Assembly: GCA_034189225.1 (NCBI GenBank) | Contig: JAXHVL010000136.1 | Coordinates: 8,727-72,726 of the forward strand | Source of the DNA: JAXHTY01 sp034189225 | GTDB lineage: Bacteria > Desulfobacterota > Desulfobacteria > Desulfobacterales > Desulfosudaceae | Reading direction: 5' to 3' | Length of the DNA stretch: 64,000 bases | Shown here: in pieces, positions 32,687-41,387 of the stretch | Layout of the letters: each line of letters begins with the position of its first letter | Position numbering within the stretch: the stretch's first letter is position 1 | Translations under genes and position numbers: made by a program | The notes under the pieces: model-generated | Told to the model about the DNA's origin: nothing | Databases searched by the model: none | What the model saw: the letters and a program-made list of their open reading frames with translations, nothing else

Positions 32687-35600
32687 ATGATCCCCCTCAC
32701 CATTCGATCCCATTATTCCCTCATGTGGGGCACCGCCGCCGTCAGGGAGATATGCAATGCGGCCAGGCGCCTGGGATACCGCCGGCTGGCCCTGACCGAT
32801 ACGGACAATCTGTACGGGCTTCGGCATTTCATTCAGGCCTGCAAAGAAAATGATATCACGCCCGTGATCGGGGCGGAACTGACCGATCCCCGCACCCCGG
32901 ACCGGGCAGTGCTTCTTGTGAAAAACAGCGAGGGGTATAAGAACCTTTGCCGGGTGATCACGGCGCGGCATCTTGACCCGGACTTTCACCTGGGCGACAG
33001 TGTTGCCGGCCACGGGGACGGCCTGGCCGTGCTGGCCGCAACCCCCCGCCACCTGCCGCAATGGCATGAAGCTGGCATCGATGTCCATGCGGCCATCCCC
33101 CGGAAACCGGGACCGCAATCGCGCCGGCTTTGCCGGGCCGCCGGAGAACTGAACATTCCCCTTGTGGCCACACCCGGCAGTTTTTTTCTGGCGCCCGGGG
33201 ATATCGAAACGCACCGACTGCTTCGGGCCATTGACCTGAACACCACCATAGACCGGCTCGGGCCGGCGGAGACCGCCCCAGCAGATGCCTGGCTGGCATC
33301 CGCCCGGACCTATCAGGACCGTTTTCACCTGTGCCCGGAGGCGGTTGCCAATACCCACCGGCTTTCTGAAACCCTGGCATTTACCGGCCCGGATTTCGGC
33401 CTTGTCATGCCGCCATGGCAGGGGGAAGGCCGTCTGAATGCCGAAGCCGCGCTGCGGAAAGCGGCTTACCGGGGTGCCCGCCAACGATACGGCCACGACC
33501 TTCCCCCGGCCGTGGCAGACCGGCTTGACCATGAACTGAATATCATCAATGCCATGGGGTTTGCCGCCTATTTTCTCGTGGTGCAGGACATCGTGCGCCT
33601 GAGCCCCCGGATCTGCGGCAGGGGATCGGGGGCCGCCTCCCTTGTGGCCTATTGCCTTTATATCACCAATGTGTGCCCGGTAAAGCACAACCTCTATTTT
33701 GAACGCTTTTTAAATCCCGGCAGAAAAGACCCGCCGGACATTGACGTGGATTTTGCATGGGACGAGCGGGACGATGTCCTGGCGGCCGTATTTGAAAGAT
33801 ACCCCGGCCATTGCGCCATGATGTGCAATCATGTACTGGTTCAGCCCCGGCTCGCCGTGCGCGAAGTTGCCAGGGTTTACGGGCTCACGGAAGCGGAAAT
33901 CAGCAGGGTCACCCGAAAGATGCCCTGGTTCTGGCGAAAGGAAACGGCCGGCCCTGATATCCTTCGTGAACTGTCAAAGCGGCCCGAATCCAGGGACCTT
34001 GACCTGCCCGCGCCCTGGCCGGACATCATGGCCGCGGCCCGGAACATATGCGGTGCGCCCCGGTATCTCTCGGTTCACCCGGGAGGCATCGTGATCACCC
34101 CCAACCCTGTTCATGAATATGTGCCGGTTGAACGGGCGGCCAAGGGGGTGCGGATTATTCAGTGGGAAAAGGACCAGGCGGAAGATGCAGGACTTGTAAA
34201 AATAGATCTTCTCGGCAACCGGAGCCTGGGCGTTATCCGGGACGCCGTCTGCAATCTCAAGGCAAACGGCCACCACCTGGATGAAGCCGCATGGGCGCCC
34301 GAAGAAGACCGGCGGACACAGACGGCCCTGGCCCGGGGCAACACCATGGGGTGCTTTTATATTGAAAGCCCTGCCACACGGCTGCTGCAGCAGAAATCCG
34401 GAACCGGCGATTTTGCACACCTTGTCATTCACAGCAGCATTATCCGGCCGGCGGCAAACGACTATATCCAGGAATACCTGAAACGGCTGCACGGGGCGCC
34501 ATGGGACCCCATACACCCGCTGCTCGCCGGCGTTCTTGACGAAACCTTCGGCATCATGGTGTATCAGGAAGATGTATCCCGGGCTGCCGTGGCCGTTGCG
34601 GGATTTTCCCACGCCGATGCCGACGGCCTTCGGAAGGTCATGTCCAAAAAGGACAAAGCACATATATTGAACGATTTTCATGAACGGTTTGTGCAGGGCG
34701 CTCGAAAAAAGCACATCCCTGAAGCAAAAATCAGCGAGATATGGGAAATGATGATGAGCTTCAGCGGATACTCCTTTTGCAAGCCCCACAGCGCGTCCTA
34801 TGCGAAGGTATCCTTTCAGGCGGCCTGGCTAAAGGTCCATTATCCCGCAGAGTTCATGGCGGCGGTGATCAGCAACCAGGGCGGGTTTTACAGCACCTTT
34901 GCCTATGTGTCCGAAGCCATGCGCGCCGGGATCTCAGTCCTGCCGCCGGATGTAAACAGGAGCGGGATCAAGTGGCAGGGCAAGGCGCAATATATCCGGG
35001 TGGGGTTTTTATCCATCAGGGGATTGTCCTGCCGGACAATGGAAAAAACCATTGCCCAACGGAAAAAGAAAGAATTTACCGGCGTAACAGATTACCTGGA
35101 ACGCGTAAGACCGGGAACCTCCGAAACCCGAGCCCTTATCCAGTGCGGCGCATTTGACGCCTTACACCCAGGTGTGTCAAGAACCATGATCATGTGGGAA
35201 TTGGCCCACCACGATAAAGCACGGCAGCCGGATGCTTCCGAGCCGCTCCTGTTTGCCATGCCCCCTTCTCCGCTAGTGCCGCCGCCGGAGATGAGCGAAG
35301 ACCCTCTCAAAAGGCGCAGGCAGGAATTCCAGGTGCTGGGGTTCTTGTGTGACAGTCACCCCATGACATTATACAGGGAGACCCTGGAAACAAAACAGGT
35401 GGTAAAGGCAAGCCATATGCGCCGGCATGCGGGTCAACACATCTGCATGGCCGGCTGGCTCATCACCGGAAAGGTGGTCAGAACAAAGCACGGCGACCCC
35501 ATGGAGTTTCTCACGTTTGAAGACGAAACCGACAGCTTTGAAACCACCTTCTTCCCAGGCGTCTATACCCGGTTCTGCCATATGATCGACAAGGGCCGGC

Positions 35601-35734
35601 CCTACCTGCTTCAGGGAACAGTTGACGAAAACTGGGGCGCGGTCACCCTGACCGTCCAGAACGTGGCGGCATTGCCCCGCCTGAACTCACTGCGCCAGGA
35701 TCATCGTCGGTCCCCGGATGCCCTCTGTTATTGA
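32687..35734 (+). CDS. dnaE2: Error-prone DNA polymerase III alpha subunit DnaE2
   Basis: This 1015-aa C-family polymerase is DnaE2-sized. It has a PHP domain at the N-terminus (RSHYSLMWGTAAV, LALTDTDNLYG), the polymerase palm with catalytic Asp353 and Asp355 in PDIDVDF and Asp507 in VKIDLLGNRSL, a helix-hairpin-helix region (YSFCKPHSASYAKVSFQAAWL) and a C-terminal OB-fold (about 920-1000). DnaE2 performs translesion synthesis with ImuB on the clamp. The gene follows the ImuB-like protein after a 452-bp repeat-filled gap and has a poor ribosome site, so it may be expressed weakly or separately. It is not the replicative DnaE, which should be elsewhere in the genome. Confidence 0.93.
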   Translation: MIPLTIRSHYSLMWGTAAVREICNAARRLGYRRLALTDTDNLYGLRHFIQACKENDITPVIGAELTDPRTPDRAVLLVKNSEGYKNLCRVITARHLDPDFHLGDSVAGHGDGLAVLAATPRHLPQWHEAGIDVHAAIPRKPGPQSRRLCRAAGELNIPLVATPGSFFLAPGDIETHRLLRAIDLNTTIDRLGPAETAPADAWLASARTYQDRFHLCPEAVANTHRLSETLAFTGPDFGLVMPPWQGEGRLNAEAALRKAAYRGARQRYGHDLPPAVADRLDHELNIINAMGFAAYFLVVQDIVRLSPRICGRGSGAASLVAYCLYITNVCPVKHNLYFERFLNPGRKDPPDIDVDFAWDERDDVLAAVFERYPGHCAMMCNHVLVQPRLAVREVARVYGLTEAEISRVTRKMPWFWRKETAGPDILRELSKRPESRDLDLPAPWPDIMAAARNICGAPRYLSVHPGGIVITPNPVHEYVPVERAAKGVRIIQWEKDQAEDAGLVKIDLLGNRSLGVIRDAVCNLKANGHHLDEAAWAPEEDRRTQTALARGNTMGCFYIESPATRLLQQKSGTGDFAHLVIHSSIIRPAANDYIQEYLKRLHGAPWDPIHPLLAGVLDETFGIMVYQEDVSRAAVAVAGFSHADADGLRKVMSKKDKAHILNDFHERFVQGARKKHIPEAKISEIWEMMMSFSGYSFCKPHSASYAKVSFQAAWLKVHYPAEFMAAVISNQGGFYSTFAYVSEAMRAGISVLPPDVNRSGIKWQGKAQYIRVGFLSIRGLSCRTMEKTIAQRKKKEFTGVTDYLERVRPGTSETRALIQCGAFDALHPGVSRTMIMWELAHHDKARQPDASEPLLFAMPPSPLVPPPEMSEDPLKRRRQEFQVLGFLCDSHPMTLYRETLETKQVVKASHMRRHAGQHICMAGWLITGKVVRTKHGDPMEFLTFEDETDSFETTFFPGVYTRFCHMIDKGRPYLLQGTVDENWGAVTLTVQNVAALPRLNSLRQDHRRSPDALCY

Positions 35735-35812
35735 CCGGTGGCGCGTTGCCGGTGCAGCCCCTTCGCATCCATTCACCACGGCTAATTTGTTCTAAGCCGT
35801 CCCCGGGCATTT

Positions 35813-36367
35813 TTATTGTTGGCCTTTTGTCTCTTTATAGGTGAGGTTTTTCATTTGCAATCCCTTCACCCTAGCATATCTTGCCATTATATATGCTATA
35901 ATCACAAATACCGGTAAAGCAATTGCCGCTCTCGCAAGTGTAAATTTCCAACCCAAAAAATTAACCTCAAATAGCATCATGGGGATCTTCAGTGAAGAAA
36001 AGGCCCCAAGATACATAAAAACGTTTCTCATACTACAGCCCTTCTTCCAAAGAAGATGGACTGTAGGGAAGGCTCCATATAGTGGCCCCCCTTGAAACAT
36101 GGCCAACATAATTACATAGACAGCACCTCGAAAACCAGACTCTTCGCCTATATGCTGCTGAATCAATTGTTTTGGAATCCAAACATCAAGAAGTCCGATC
36201 AGAATAAATATGCACGGAAGAATAATGACCATTTCACTTGAAAATGCCGTAAATTCACGGACAAGCTGTTTTCCAAAAGGGATTTCTAAGACAATAAGAA
36301 CAAATGACGTGAGAGCAAAAATCAATGCAACTATATATCCAAATGGAATGTCAGATATTTTTTTCAT
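35813..36367 (-). CDS. Second half of a two-part DUF318-type permease
   Basis: This 184-aa membrane protein has about four or five hydrophobic helices (VALIFALTSFVLIVL, VIILPCIFILIGLLDVW) and motifs of the DUF318/ArsP-like permease family (GGPLYGAFPTVHLLWKKG). Its start overlaps the upstream half by ATGA and has its own GGAG, so the pair is co-translated. Full-length family members carry both halves in one chain of about 300-350 aa, so this looks like a split or heterodimeric permease. Codons are much more A/T-rich than in neighbours (e.g. AAATCAATGCAAC), suggesting acquisition. Substrate unknown. Confidence 0.8.
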   Translation of the reverse strand: MKKISDIPFGYIVALIFALTSFVLIVLEIPFGKQLVREFTAFSSEMVIILPCIFILIGLLDVWIPKQLIQQHIGEESGFRGAVYVIMLAMFQGGPLYGAFPTVHLLWKKGCSMRNVFMYLGAFSSLKIPMMLFEVNFLGWKFTLARAAIALPVFVIIAYIMARYARVKGLQMKNLTYKETKGQQ

Positions 36368-36843
36368 AAAATGACTCCGACTAACAGGCCAATAATTAAG
36401 GCTCCAACCAAGAAAAGAAAATTGCGTAAAATGGTAAGAGGCAAGCCAAAATATGCTTTTTCAACCGGAAGTGTCAAAATACCAACCATCATGAGAGTTG
36501 TAATGAAAACAGCAAGTATCGATAATGGCACACCGTTTTGAGCCAACATCCCAGTTAAGGGGTATGCTATCGGAGCAGGAATTAATGCAATAGAACCGAT
36601 AATAGCCGTTACAATAATCCCAAGCCACCCAGCCTGCTGCATTAAAAAAGATGCCAATGTTTTTTGAGGTACGAATGCAAAAAAAATGCTGACCAAGACA
36701 AGTAGCACAAGAAACTGTGGCAAAAGCGCCATGAACATTTTAATACCCCTGCGCAGTCCCAAAGCCGTCTTTTGTTTATTGATTACCGCGGAAACTATGA
36801 TTGCTATCAGTGTAATAGAAACCAACAAAAGATTTTTGGACAT
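36364..36843 (-). CDS. First half of a two-part DUF318-type permease
   Basis: This 159-aa protein has about four membrane helices (LLVSITLIAIIVSAVI, LVLLVLVSIFFAFV, IIGSIALIPAPIAYPL, FLFLVGALIIGLLVG). The PAPIAYPLTGMLAQNG segment resembles the first repeat of DUF318 permeases. A good ribosome site (ATGGAGACTAT) precedes ATG 36843, and its stop overlaps the second half. The A/T-rich composition is shared with its partner and differs from dnaE2 and the tRNA-Leu/tsaC region on either side. Together they probably form one transporter, of unknown cargo. Confidence 0.8.
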   Translation of the reverse strand: MSKNLLLVSITLIAIIVSAVINKQKTALGLRRGIKMFMALLPQFLVLLVLVSIFFAFVPQKTLASFLMQQAGWLGIIVTAIIGSIALIPAPIAYPLTGMLAQNGVPLSILAVFITTLMMVGILTLPVEKAYFGLPLTILRNFLFLVGALIIGLLVGVIL

Positions 36844-37012
36844 ATAGTCTCCATAAATTGGTTTTCAATATGCCATCAATTACTAGACTGCCTAAATGAC
36901 GTATCAATGTCATTAACTTAAGGCCGTATTGCAATTTAATTTTATGAATTTATAAATAAAAATTGTTTTTTTGAGGGCATCCCGCACTTCATCAATAAGA
37001 TTTACATAAAAC

Positions 37013-37047
37013 GTAAAAGGGGCCGCTACCGAAACAGCAAGCCCCTT
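37013..37047 (-). terminator. Candidate terminator downstream of tRNA-Leu
   Basis: On the minus strand AAGGGGC (37041-37047 side) pairs with GCCCCTT, extended imperfectly by GCTG/TAGC, followed by TTACGTTTT. The T-run is interrupted. Confidence 0.5.
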
Positions 37048-37056
37048 GAAATTTTC

Positions 37057-37143
37057 TGGTGCCGGAGGTCGGAGTCGAACCGACACGGAGTTGCCCCCGG
37101 AGGATTTTGAGTCCTCTGCGTATACCAGTTTCACCACTCCGGC
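37057..37143 (-). tRNA. tRNA-Leu (anticodon CAA)
   Basis: The minus strand folds into a cloverleaf with acceptor stem GCCGGAG/CTCCGGC, anticodon stem GAGGA/TCCTC with loop CTCAAAA (anticodon CAA, codon UUG), a long variable arm (CGGGGGCAACTCCG) typical of leucine tRNAs, a T-loop TTCGACT, and an encoded CCA end (37057-37059). Confidence 0.96.
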
Positions 37144-37233
37144 AATCGTTTGTACAAAAATATACGAAATTCAGATGTCGGTGTCAATGAAAAGCTAGGG
37201 GAAAAGCTGGGAAAAGCCGGGGGGAAAACGCTG

Positions 37234-37884
37234 TCACAAATGTGCCAGTGTGTCGAATATCAGGGAGGCGGGGACAATGCCTTCCCTGAGAATGACGGGC
37301 GGAGAAACGGTGACATCGACCACGGTGGAGCCCACGCCCCCTCTGAGAGGGCCGGCATCGAGGATGAGATCCGGGCGCGAGGCAAGAACATCGTTGAGCC
37401 GGTCGGCTTCGGTGTATGGCCCTTGACCGGCGATATTGGCGCTGGTGCCGGTAAGGGGCCGGGGGCATTGCAGGACAAGGGCCTGAGCCACGGGGTGGCT
37501 CGGCAGGCGGATGCCGATGGTGCTGTCGGGAGAGGCCAGGTGAACGGGCAGGCCTGTCGATGCGTTAAACACAAGGGTAACGCCGCCGGGCCAGAACCGG
37601 TCCATAATGCAGACCGCCGGCGGGGATATATCCGCGGCCAGTTCATTCACCACCTGTCTGTCCTTTACGAGCAGAAGAATGGGATTGGTTGCAGGGCGGT
37701 TTTTCATCTTACGGACTTTTGCCACGGCCTGGGGCTTAAAGGCATCCGCGGCAAGGCCGTAAATGGCGGCGGCGGGGAATGCCACCACGCCGCCGTTTGC
37801 GACAACCCGGCAGGCTTCGCCGATCAAATCGGCATCGGGAAAGTCCGGATCAATGGTACGGTAGTTATTGCCGCATCCTGTCAA
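37234..37884 (-). CDS. tsaC: L-threonylcarbamoyladenylate synthase (TsaC/YrdC family)
   Basis: This protein of about 216 aa spans one YrdC domain without the extra Sua5 domain. It makes threonylcarbamoyl-AMP from Thr, bicarbonate and ATP for tRNA t6A modification. It shows GGVVAFPAAAIYGLAADAF, KMKNRPATNPILLLV, FWPGGVTLVF, IGIRLPSHPVA and PLTGTSANIAG. The first motif is usually FPT(E/D)TVYGL; here the Thr-x-Thr positions are Ala, an odd change near the substrate pocket. No ATG precedes the domain; TTG 37882-37884, overlapping the purDE stop with GGCGGAG upstream, is the likely start. A longer frame to 38019 only reads purDE out of frame. Confidence 0.85.
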   Translation of the reverse strand: MTGCGNNYRTIDPDFPDADLIGEACRVVANGGVVAFPAAAIYGLAADAFKPQAVAKVRKMKNRPATNPILLLVKDRQVVNELAADISPPAVCIMDRFWPGGVTLVFNASTGLPVHLASPDSTIGIRLPSHPVAQALVLQCPRPLTGTSANIAGQGPYTEADRLNDVLASRPDLILDAGPLRGGVGSTVVDVTVSPPVILREGIVPASLIFDTLAHL

Positions 37885-39640
37885 GCTGCTCCGCCTTTCG
37901 TTCCACCTCGGCAACCATTTCCTTTTTGTGGGCCGCCAGTTTCTTTTCAAGGCCCTTGTCCGCGATGGCCAGCATCTGAACGGCCAGGAATCCGGCATTC
38001 TTGGCGCCGACCTTGCCAATGGCTACGGTGGCCACGGGGATGCCCGGTGGCATCTGGACCGTGGACAAGAGCGAATCCTGCCCGCCCAGCGGGGAGGCGT
38101 CGATGGGAACGCCGATCACCGGCAGCGTGGTATGGGAGGCCAAAACGCCGGCCAGATGAGCGGCCATACCCGCCCCGGCGATGATCACCTTGATCCCGCG
38201 GCGCCGCGCCGAGCAGGCGATCTCCTCGGCCCTGGCCGGGGTCCGATGGGCAGAGGCCACGGTCATTTCAAAGGGCACGCCGAATTTTTTCAGCACACCG
38301 GCTGCGCCGGTCATGGTGGACAGGTCGGAATCACTGCCCATGATAATACTGACCAGCGGCTTTTCGTCAATTCGGTTGAGTGCCTTTGCCCCGATATCCT
38401 TACGAAAGTAAACCCCGTCCCAGGAAATCTTTGATACGGTGGCATAGGCCCGCTTGATGGCCTTATCTATAGAGGGCCCGAGGGCTGTCACGCCCAGGAC
38501 CCGGCCGCCGTCGGTCAGCACCTCCTTCCCCATGGCCTTGGTGCCGGCGTGAAAGGTCATCACGTCCTTCATCCGGTTCACATTCTTCAGGCCGGCAATG
38601 GGCATCCCCTTTTTATATGGGCCCGGGTACCCGCCGGCGGCCATGACTACGCAAACGGCGGCCCGCTCGTCAATTTCCAGGGACACCTCATGAAGTTTGC
38701 CATCACACACCGCTTCCATGACCGGCACGATATCGCTTTTCAGGCGCATCACCAGAGGCTGGGTCTCGGGGTCACCAAACCGGGCGTTGAACTCCAGAAC
38801 CTTGATGTCGTCGCCGTTGATCATCAGCCCGGCATACAAGACGCCCCGGTAAGAAATGCCCTCGGCTTCCATGGCCTGTACCGTGGGCGTCATGATGGTT
38901 TCCATGATCTTCTTGTGAAGGTACTCGTCTACCACCGGAGCGGGCGAATAGGCGCCCATCCCCCCGGTGTTGGGGCCTTCGTCGCCGTCGTGGGCGGCCT
39001 TGTGATCCTGGGAAGATGGCAGTGGCAGTACGGTCTTGCCATCCGTAAAGGCCATAAACGAGGCCTCTTCCCCATCGAGGCGCTCTTCCACAATCACCCG
39101 ATCCCCGGCATTCCCGAAAACCCTGTCCTTCATGATCTGCTTCAGGGCGGCGGTTGCCTGCTTTTCGGTGGAACAGACAAAAACCCCCTTGCCTGCGGCG
39201 AGCCCGTCGGCCTTGACCACCACGTTGCATCTCATGTCCCGGATATAGGTCAATGCCTCGTCATAAACATCAAAGCAGCGGCCCCGGGCCGTGGGGATCC
39301 CGTACTTCGTCATGATGTCCTTGGCAAACCCCTTGCTCGTTTCCAGGCGGGCCGCCTCCTTCCGGGCGCCGAAAATTTTCATGCCGGCTTCCTCGAACCG
39401 ATCCACGATGCCTTCCACAAGCGGGGCCTCCGGCCCCACCACGGTCAATTCGACCCCCTCGTCCCGGGCAAAATCAAAGAGCCCGTCGATATCACCGGCA
39501 TTAACGGGGACACATTCGGCAATGGCGGCTATCCCTGCATTTCCCGGGGCGCAATAGACTTTTTCCACCTTGGGACTTTTCGAAATTTTCCACACAAGGC
39601 TGTGCTCCCTGCCACCGCTGCCGATTACCAGCACTTTCAT
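37865..39640 (-). CDS. purDE: PurD-PurE fusion: GAR synthetase / N5-CAIR mutase
   Basis: This 591-aa protein joins phosphoribosylamine-glycine ligase (PurD, about 1-425; GSGGREHSLVWK, ADGLAAGKGVFV, EFNARFGDPETQ) to N5-carboxyaminoimidazole ribonucleotide mutase (PurE, about 430-591; SIIMGSDSDLSTM, VASAHRTPARA, GMAAHLAGVLASHT). The enzymes act at steps 2 and 6 of purine synthesis and are normally separate. The start has AAAGGAG. The 3' end overlaps tsaC by about 20 bases. The in-frame join at about residues 420-430 (NRIDEKPLVSIIMG) has no stop, so the fusion appears genuine. Confidence 0.94.
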   Translation of the reverse strand: MKVLVIGSGGREHSLVWKISKSPKVEKVYCAPGNAGIAAIAECVPVNAGDIDGLFDFARDEGVELTVVGPEAPLVEGIVDRFEEAGMKIFGARKEAARLETSKGFAKDIMTKYGIPTARGRCFDVYDEALTYIRDMRCNVVVKADGLAAGKGVFVCSTEKQATAALKQIMKDRVFGNAGDRVIVEERLDGEEASFMAFTDGKTVLPLPSSQDHKAAHDGDEGPNTGGMGAYSPAPVVDEYLHKKIMETIMTPTVQAMEAEGISYRGVLYAGLMINGDDIKVLEFNARFGDPETQPLVMRLKSDIVPVMEAVCDGKLHEVSLEIDERAAVCVVMAAGGYPGPYKKGMPIAGLKNVNRMKDVMTFHAGTKAMGKEVLTDGGRVLGVTALGPSIDKAIKRAYATVSKISWDGVYFRKDIGAKALNRIDEKPLVSIIMGSDSDLSTMTGAAGVLKKFGVPFEMTVASAHRTPARAEEIACSARRRGIKVIIAGAGMAAHLAGVLASHTTLPVIGVPIDASPLGGQDSLLSTVQMPPGIPVATVAIGKVGAKNAGFLAVQMLAIADKGLEKKLAAHKKEMVAEVERKAEQLDRMRQ

Positions 39641-39833
39641 GGTTATTCTCCTTTATGAACACTGAACCACTTGAAACATCATATCATTACATTATCATCA
39701 AATACATTTCCCTGGAAATTAGAAATTGGAAATTAGAAATCCGTCATGCCTCACTAGTGTCTAATCTCCAATTTCCAATTTCAGCCTGCAAAAGCCCGGC
39801 AACACGGCCCATAAAAACTTCAACTTTTGTCTA
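39641..39833. repeat. 193-bp gap between ddl and purDE with a TTAGAAATTGGAAA inverted repeat
   Basis: GGAAATTAGAAATTGGAAA at about 39714-39735 pairs imperfectly with TCTCCAATTTCCAATTTC at about 39765-39782. No gene is seen. Confidence 0.5.
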
Positions 39834-40781
39834 TCAGTTCTCTGTACCCTCCAGGCTCAATTGAATCAGCCGGTCCAGAAAAGCCGGAAACGACATGCCC
39901 GCCGTTTTTACCGCCAGGGGAAGCAGGCTGGTCTGCACCATGCCGGGGATGGTGTTGGTCTCAAGAACGTACAGGGTATCATCCGTTGCGATCATGTCCG
40001 TGCGGCTGCAGCCCTTGCAGAAAAGAGCCCGGTGAGCACGGCAGGCATAGTCCTGGACAGTCCGGGTGAGCTGATCGTCAATGCGGGCGGGGCAGATTTC
40101 GGTGGTGGCGCCGGGTGTATATTTGGCTTCATAATCAAAAAAATCATATTGGTCGCCGGGAATAATCTCCACCACCGGCAGGGGTGTGAGCGTTTCATTG
40201 CCGAGTACGCCGCCGGTGACTTCGACCCCCTTGATACAGGATTCCAGAAGAACCCTATCGTCATGGGCAAATGCAGCCAAAAGGGCGTCCTGAAGCTTGG
40301 CCGTTTCAGCAACGATGGTCATGCCGATGCTTGAACCGCCGGACACCGGTTTAACCACCAGCGGCAGCCCTAGGGTATCAACGGCCTGCTTGAGAACCGC
40401 ATTGCGATCAGGAGTATCTGCCTGAAGAATCGTATAGGGAGGGACGGGAAGCCCGCTGATTTCGTAAATCCGCTTTGATGCGAGTTTATTGGCGGCAAGC
40501 GCACTGCCCAGAACTCCGGCGCATTGATAGGGAATGTTCAGTAAATCCAGAAATCCCTGAATGGTACCGTCTTCCCCGTTCGGGCCGTGAAGAACCACGA
40601 AAGCGGTATCGATTCGGGAGGCATCCGCAACGATTTTCGCCAGATCCGTTTTGGGATCGTATCGCAGGATTCGGTATTTTTCCTTATCCAGGGCGCGATA
40701 TATCTGCTCACCGCCAGCCAGCGAAACTTCACGCTCCGCCGAGAGGCCCCCGGAAATCAGTGCCACTGTGATCATCGACAT
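39834..40781 (-). CDS. ddl: D-alanine-D-alanine ligase
   Basis: This 315-aa ATP-grasp enzyme joins two D-Ala for peptidoglycan. It has SGGLSAEREVSLAGG at the N-terminus, HGPNGEDGTIQG, the serine loop VKPVSGGSSIGM and the metal-binding VLETNTIPGM near the C-terminus, with the family length. Start ATG 40781 or 40775 (MSMITV) could be used; the ribosome site is weak. It lies 17 bases downstream of the DUF1992 gene and probably shares its transcript. Confidence 0.95.
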   Translation of the reverse strand: MSMITVALISGGLSAEREVSLAGGEQIYRALDKEKYRILRYDPKTDLAKIVADASRIDTAFVVLHGPNGEDGTIQGFLDLLNIPYQCAGVLGSALAANKLASKRIYEISGLPVPPYTILQADTPDRNAVLKQAVDTLGLPLVVKPVSGGSSIGMTIVAETAKLQDALLAAFAHDDRVLLESCIKGVEVTGGVLGNETLTPLPVVEIIPGDQYDFFDYEAKYTPGATTEICPARIDDQLTRTVQDYACRAHRALFCKGCSRTDMIATDDTLYVLETNTIPGMVQTSLLPLAVKTAGMSFPAFLDRLIQLSLEGTEN

Positions 40782-40798
40782 GCCTTTATCCCGGCGGG

Positions 40799-41176
40799 CT
40801 ATTCCTTGCCACCGATACGCTCGCTCAGCCTGCCCATGTACCGCTGCGGTATCTCCATCTCAACACTGGTGCTGCGCATCATGTTCACCTTCGTAATCAG
40901 GAAATTCAGTTTTTTGTTCAGCCGGTACTGTTCGTGAATGTCTGATACGCCGGCCAAGAGGTCTTCGGTCTGTTTAATCTCTTTCCGCAGCTCAACTTCA
41001 GGGGGCAGGCAATCGGCATTTTTCAGGATCTTATAAGAAAGCCGAAGTTCTTCGGGAATATGGCTGTCATCGGAAAGTTCCAAAGGCCGCCCTGCCCCGG
41101 GCAGATTATCGAATGCGCCTTGCCTCTGGGCCTTCTTTATCCTGCGCTCCACGACTTTTTCAAATCCTGCCATCAT
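40799..41176 (-). CDS. DUF1992 (DnaJ-homologue C28-type) small protein
   Basis: This protein of about 125 aa starts MMAGFEKVVERRIKKAQRQGAF and has the signature DNLPGAGRPLELSDD that defines DUF1992, followed by a charged helical tail (VELRKEIKQTEDLLAG). It is cytoplasmic and has no J domain of its own despite the family name. Function is not established. The frame is open to 41296, but that part lies in the tRNA-Met 3' region and is not protein-like, so ATG 41176 (GGCGAG upstream) is chosen. It leads into ddl. Confidence 0.85.
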   Translation of the reverse strand: MMAGFEKVVERRIKKAQRQGAFDNLPGAGRPLELSDDSHIPEELRLSYKILKNADCLPPEVELRKEIKQTEDLLAGVSDIHEQYRLNKKLNFLITKVNMMRSTSVEMEIPQRYMGRLSERIGGKE

Positions 41177-41310
41177 AGGGCAACTCGCCTCCCAAAAAAA
41201 ACAGGCCCTCCTGAAATCAAGTCCAAAAGAGCCCCTGTGTGCCTCGCCCGCCCGGGCGACTGGTCCGGATATTTCATTTGCCGGGGCAACCGGCACCGCC
41301 GGTTTTGAGC

Positions 41311-41387
41311 TGGTGGCGATGCAGGGATTTGAACCCCGGACGCTACGGATATGAGCCGTATGCTCTAACCAACTGAGCTACATCGCC
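41311..41387 (-). tRNA. tRNA-Met (anticodon CAT), elongator type
   Basis: On the minus strand the cloverleaf has acceptor GGCGATG/CATCGCC, D-arm AGCTCAGTTGGTTAGAGC, anticodon stem TACGG/CCGTA with loop CTCATAT, T-loop TTCAAAT and an encoded CCA. The D-arm matches elongator Met. A lysidine-modified tRNA-Ile2 also has CAT and cannot be fully ruled out. Confidence 0.92.

Noticed and set aside
35735..37143. Genomic island with tRNA-Leu attachment site
   Set aside because: Only an A/T-rich permease pair is present; I found no integrase and no repeated tRNA end, so an att site is not claimed.
37885..38019. N-terminal extension of TsaC to 38019
   Set aside because: The residues are purDE read in another frame and do not resemble the YrdC family.
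41311..41387. tRNA-Ile2 (lysidine) instead of tRNA-Met
   Set aside because: The CAT anticodon allows it, but the D-arm and acceptor look like elongator tRNA-Met.
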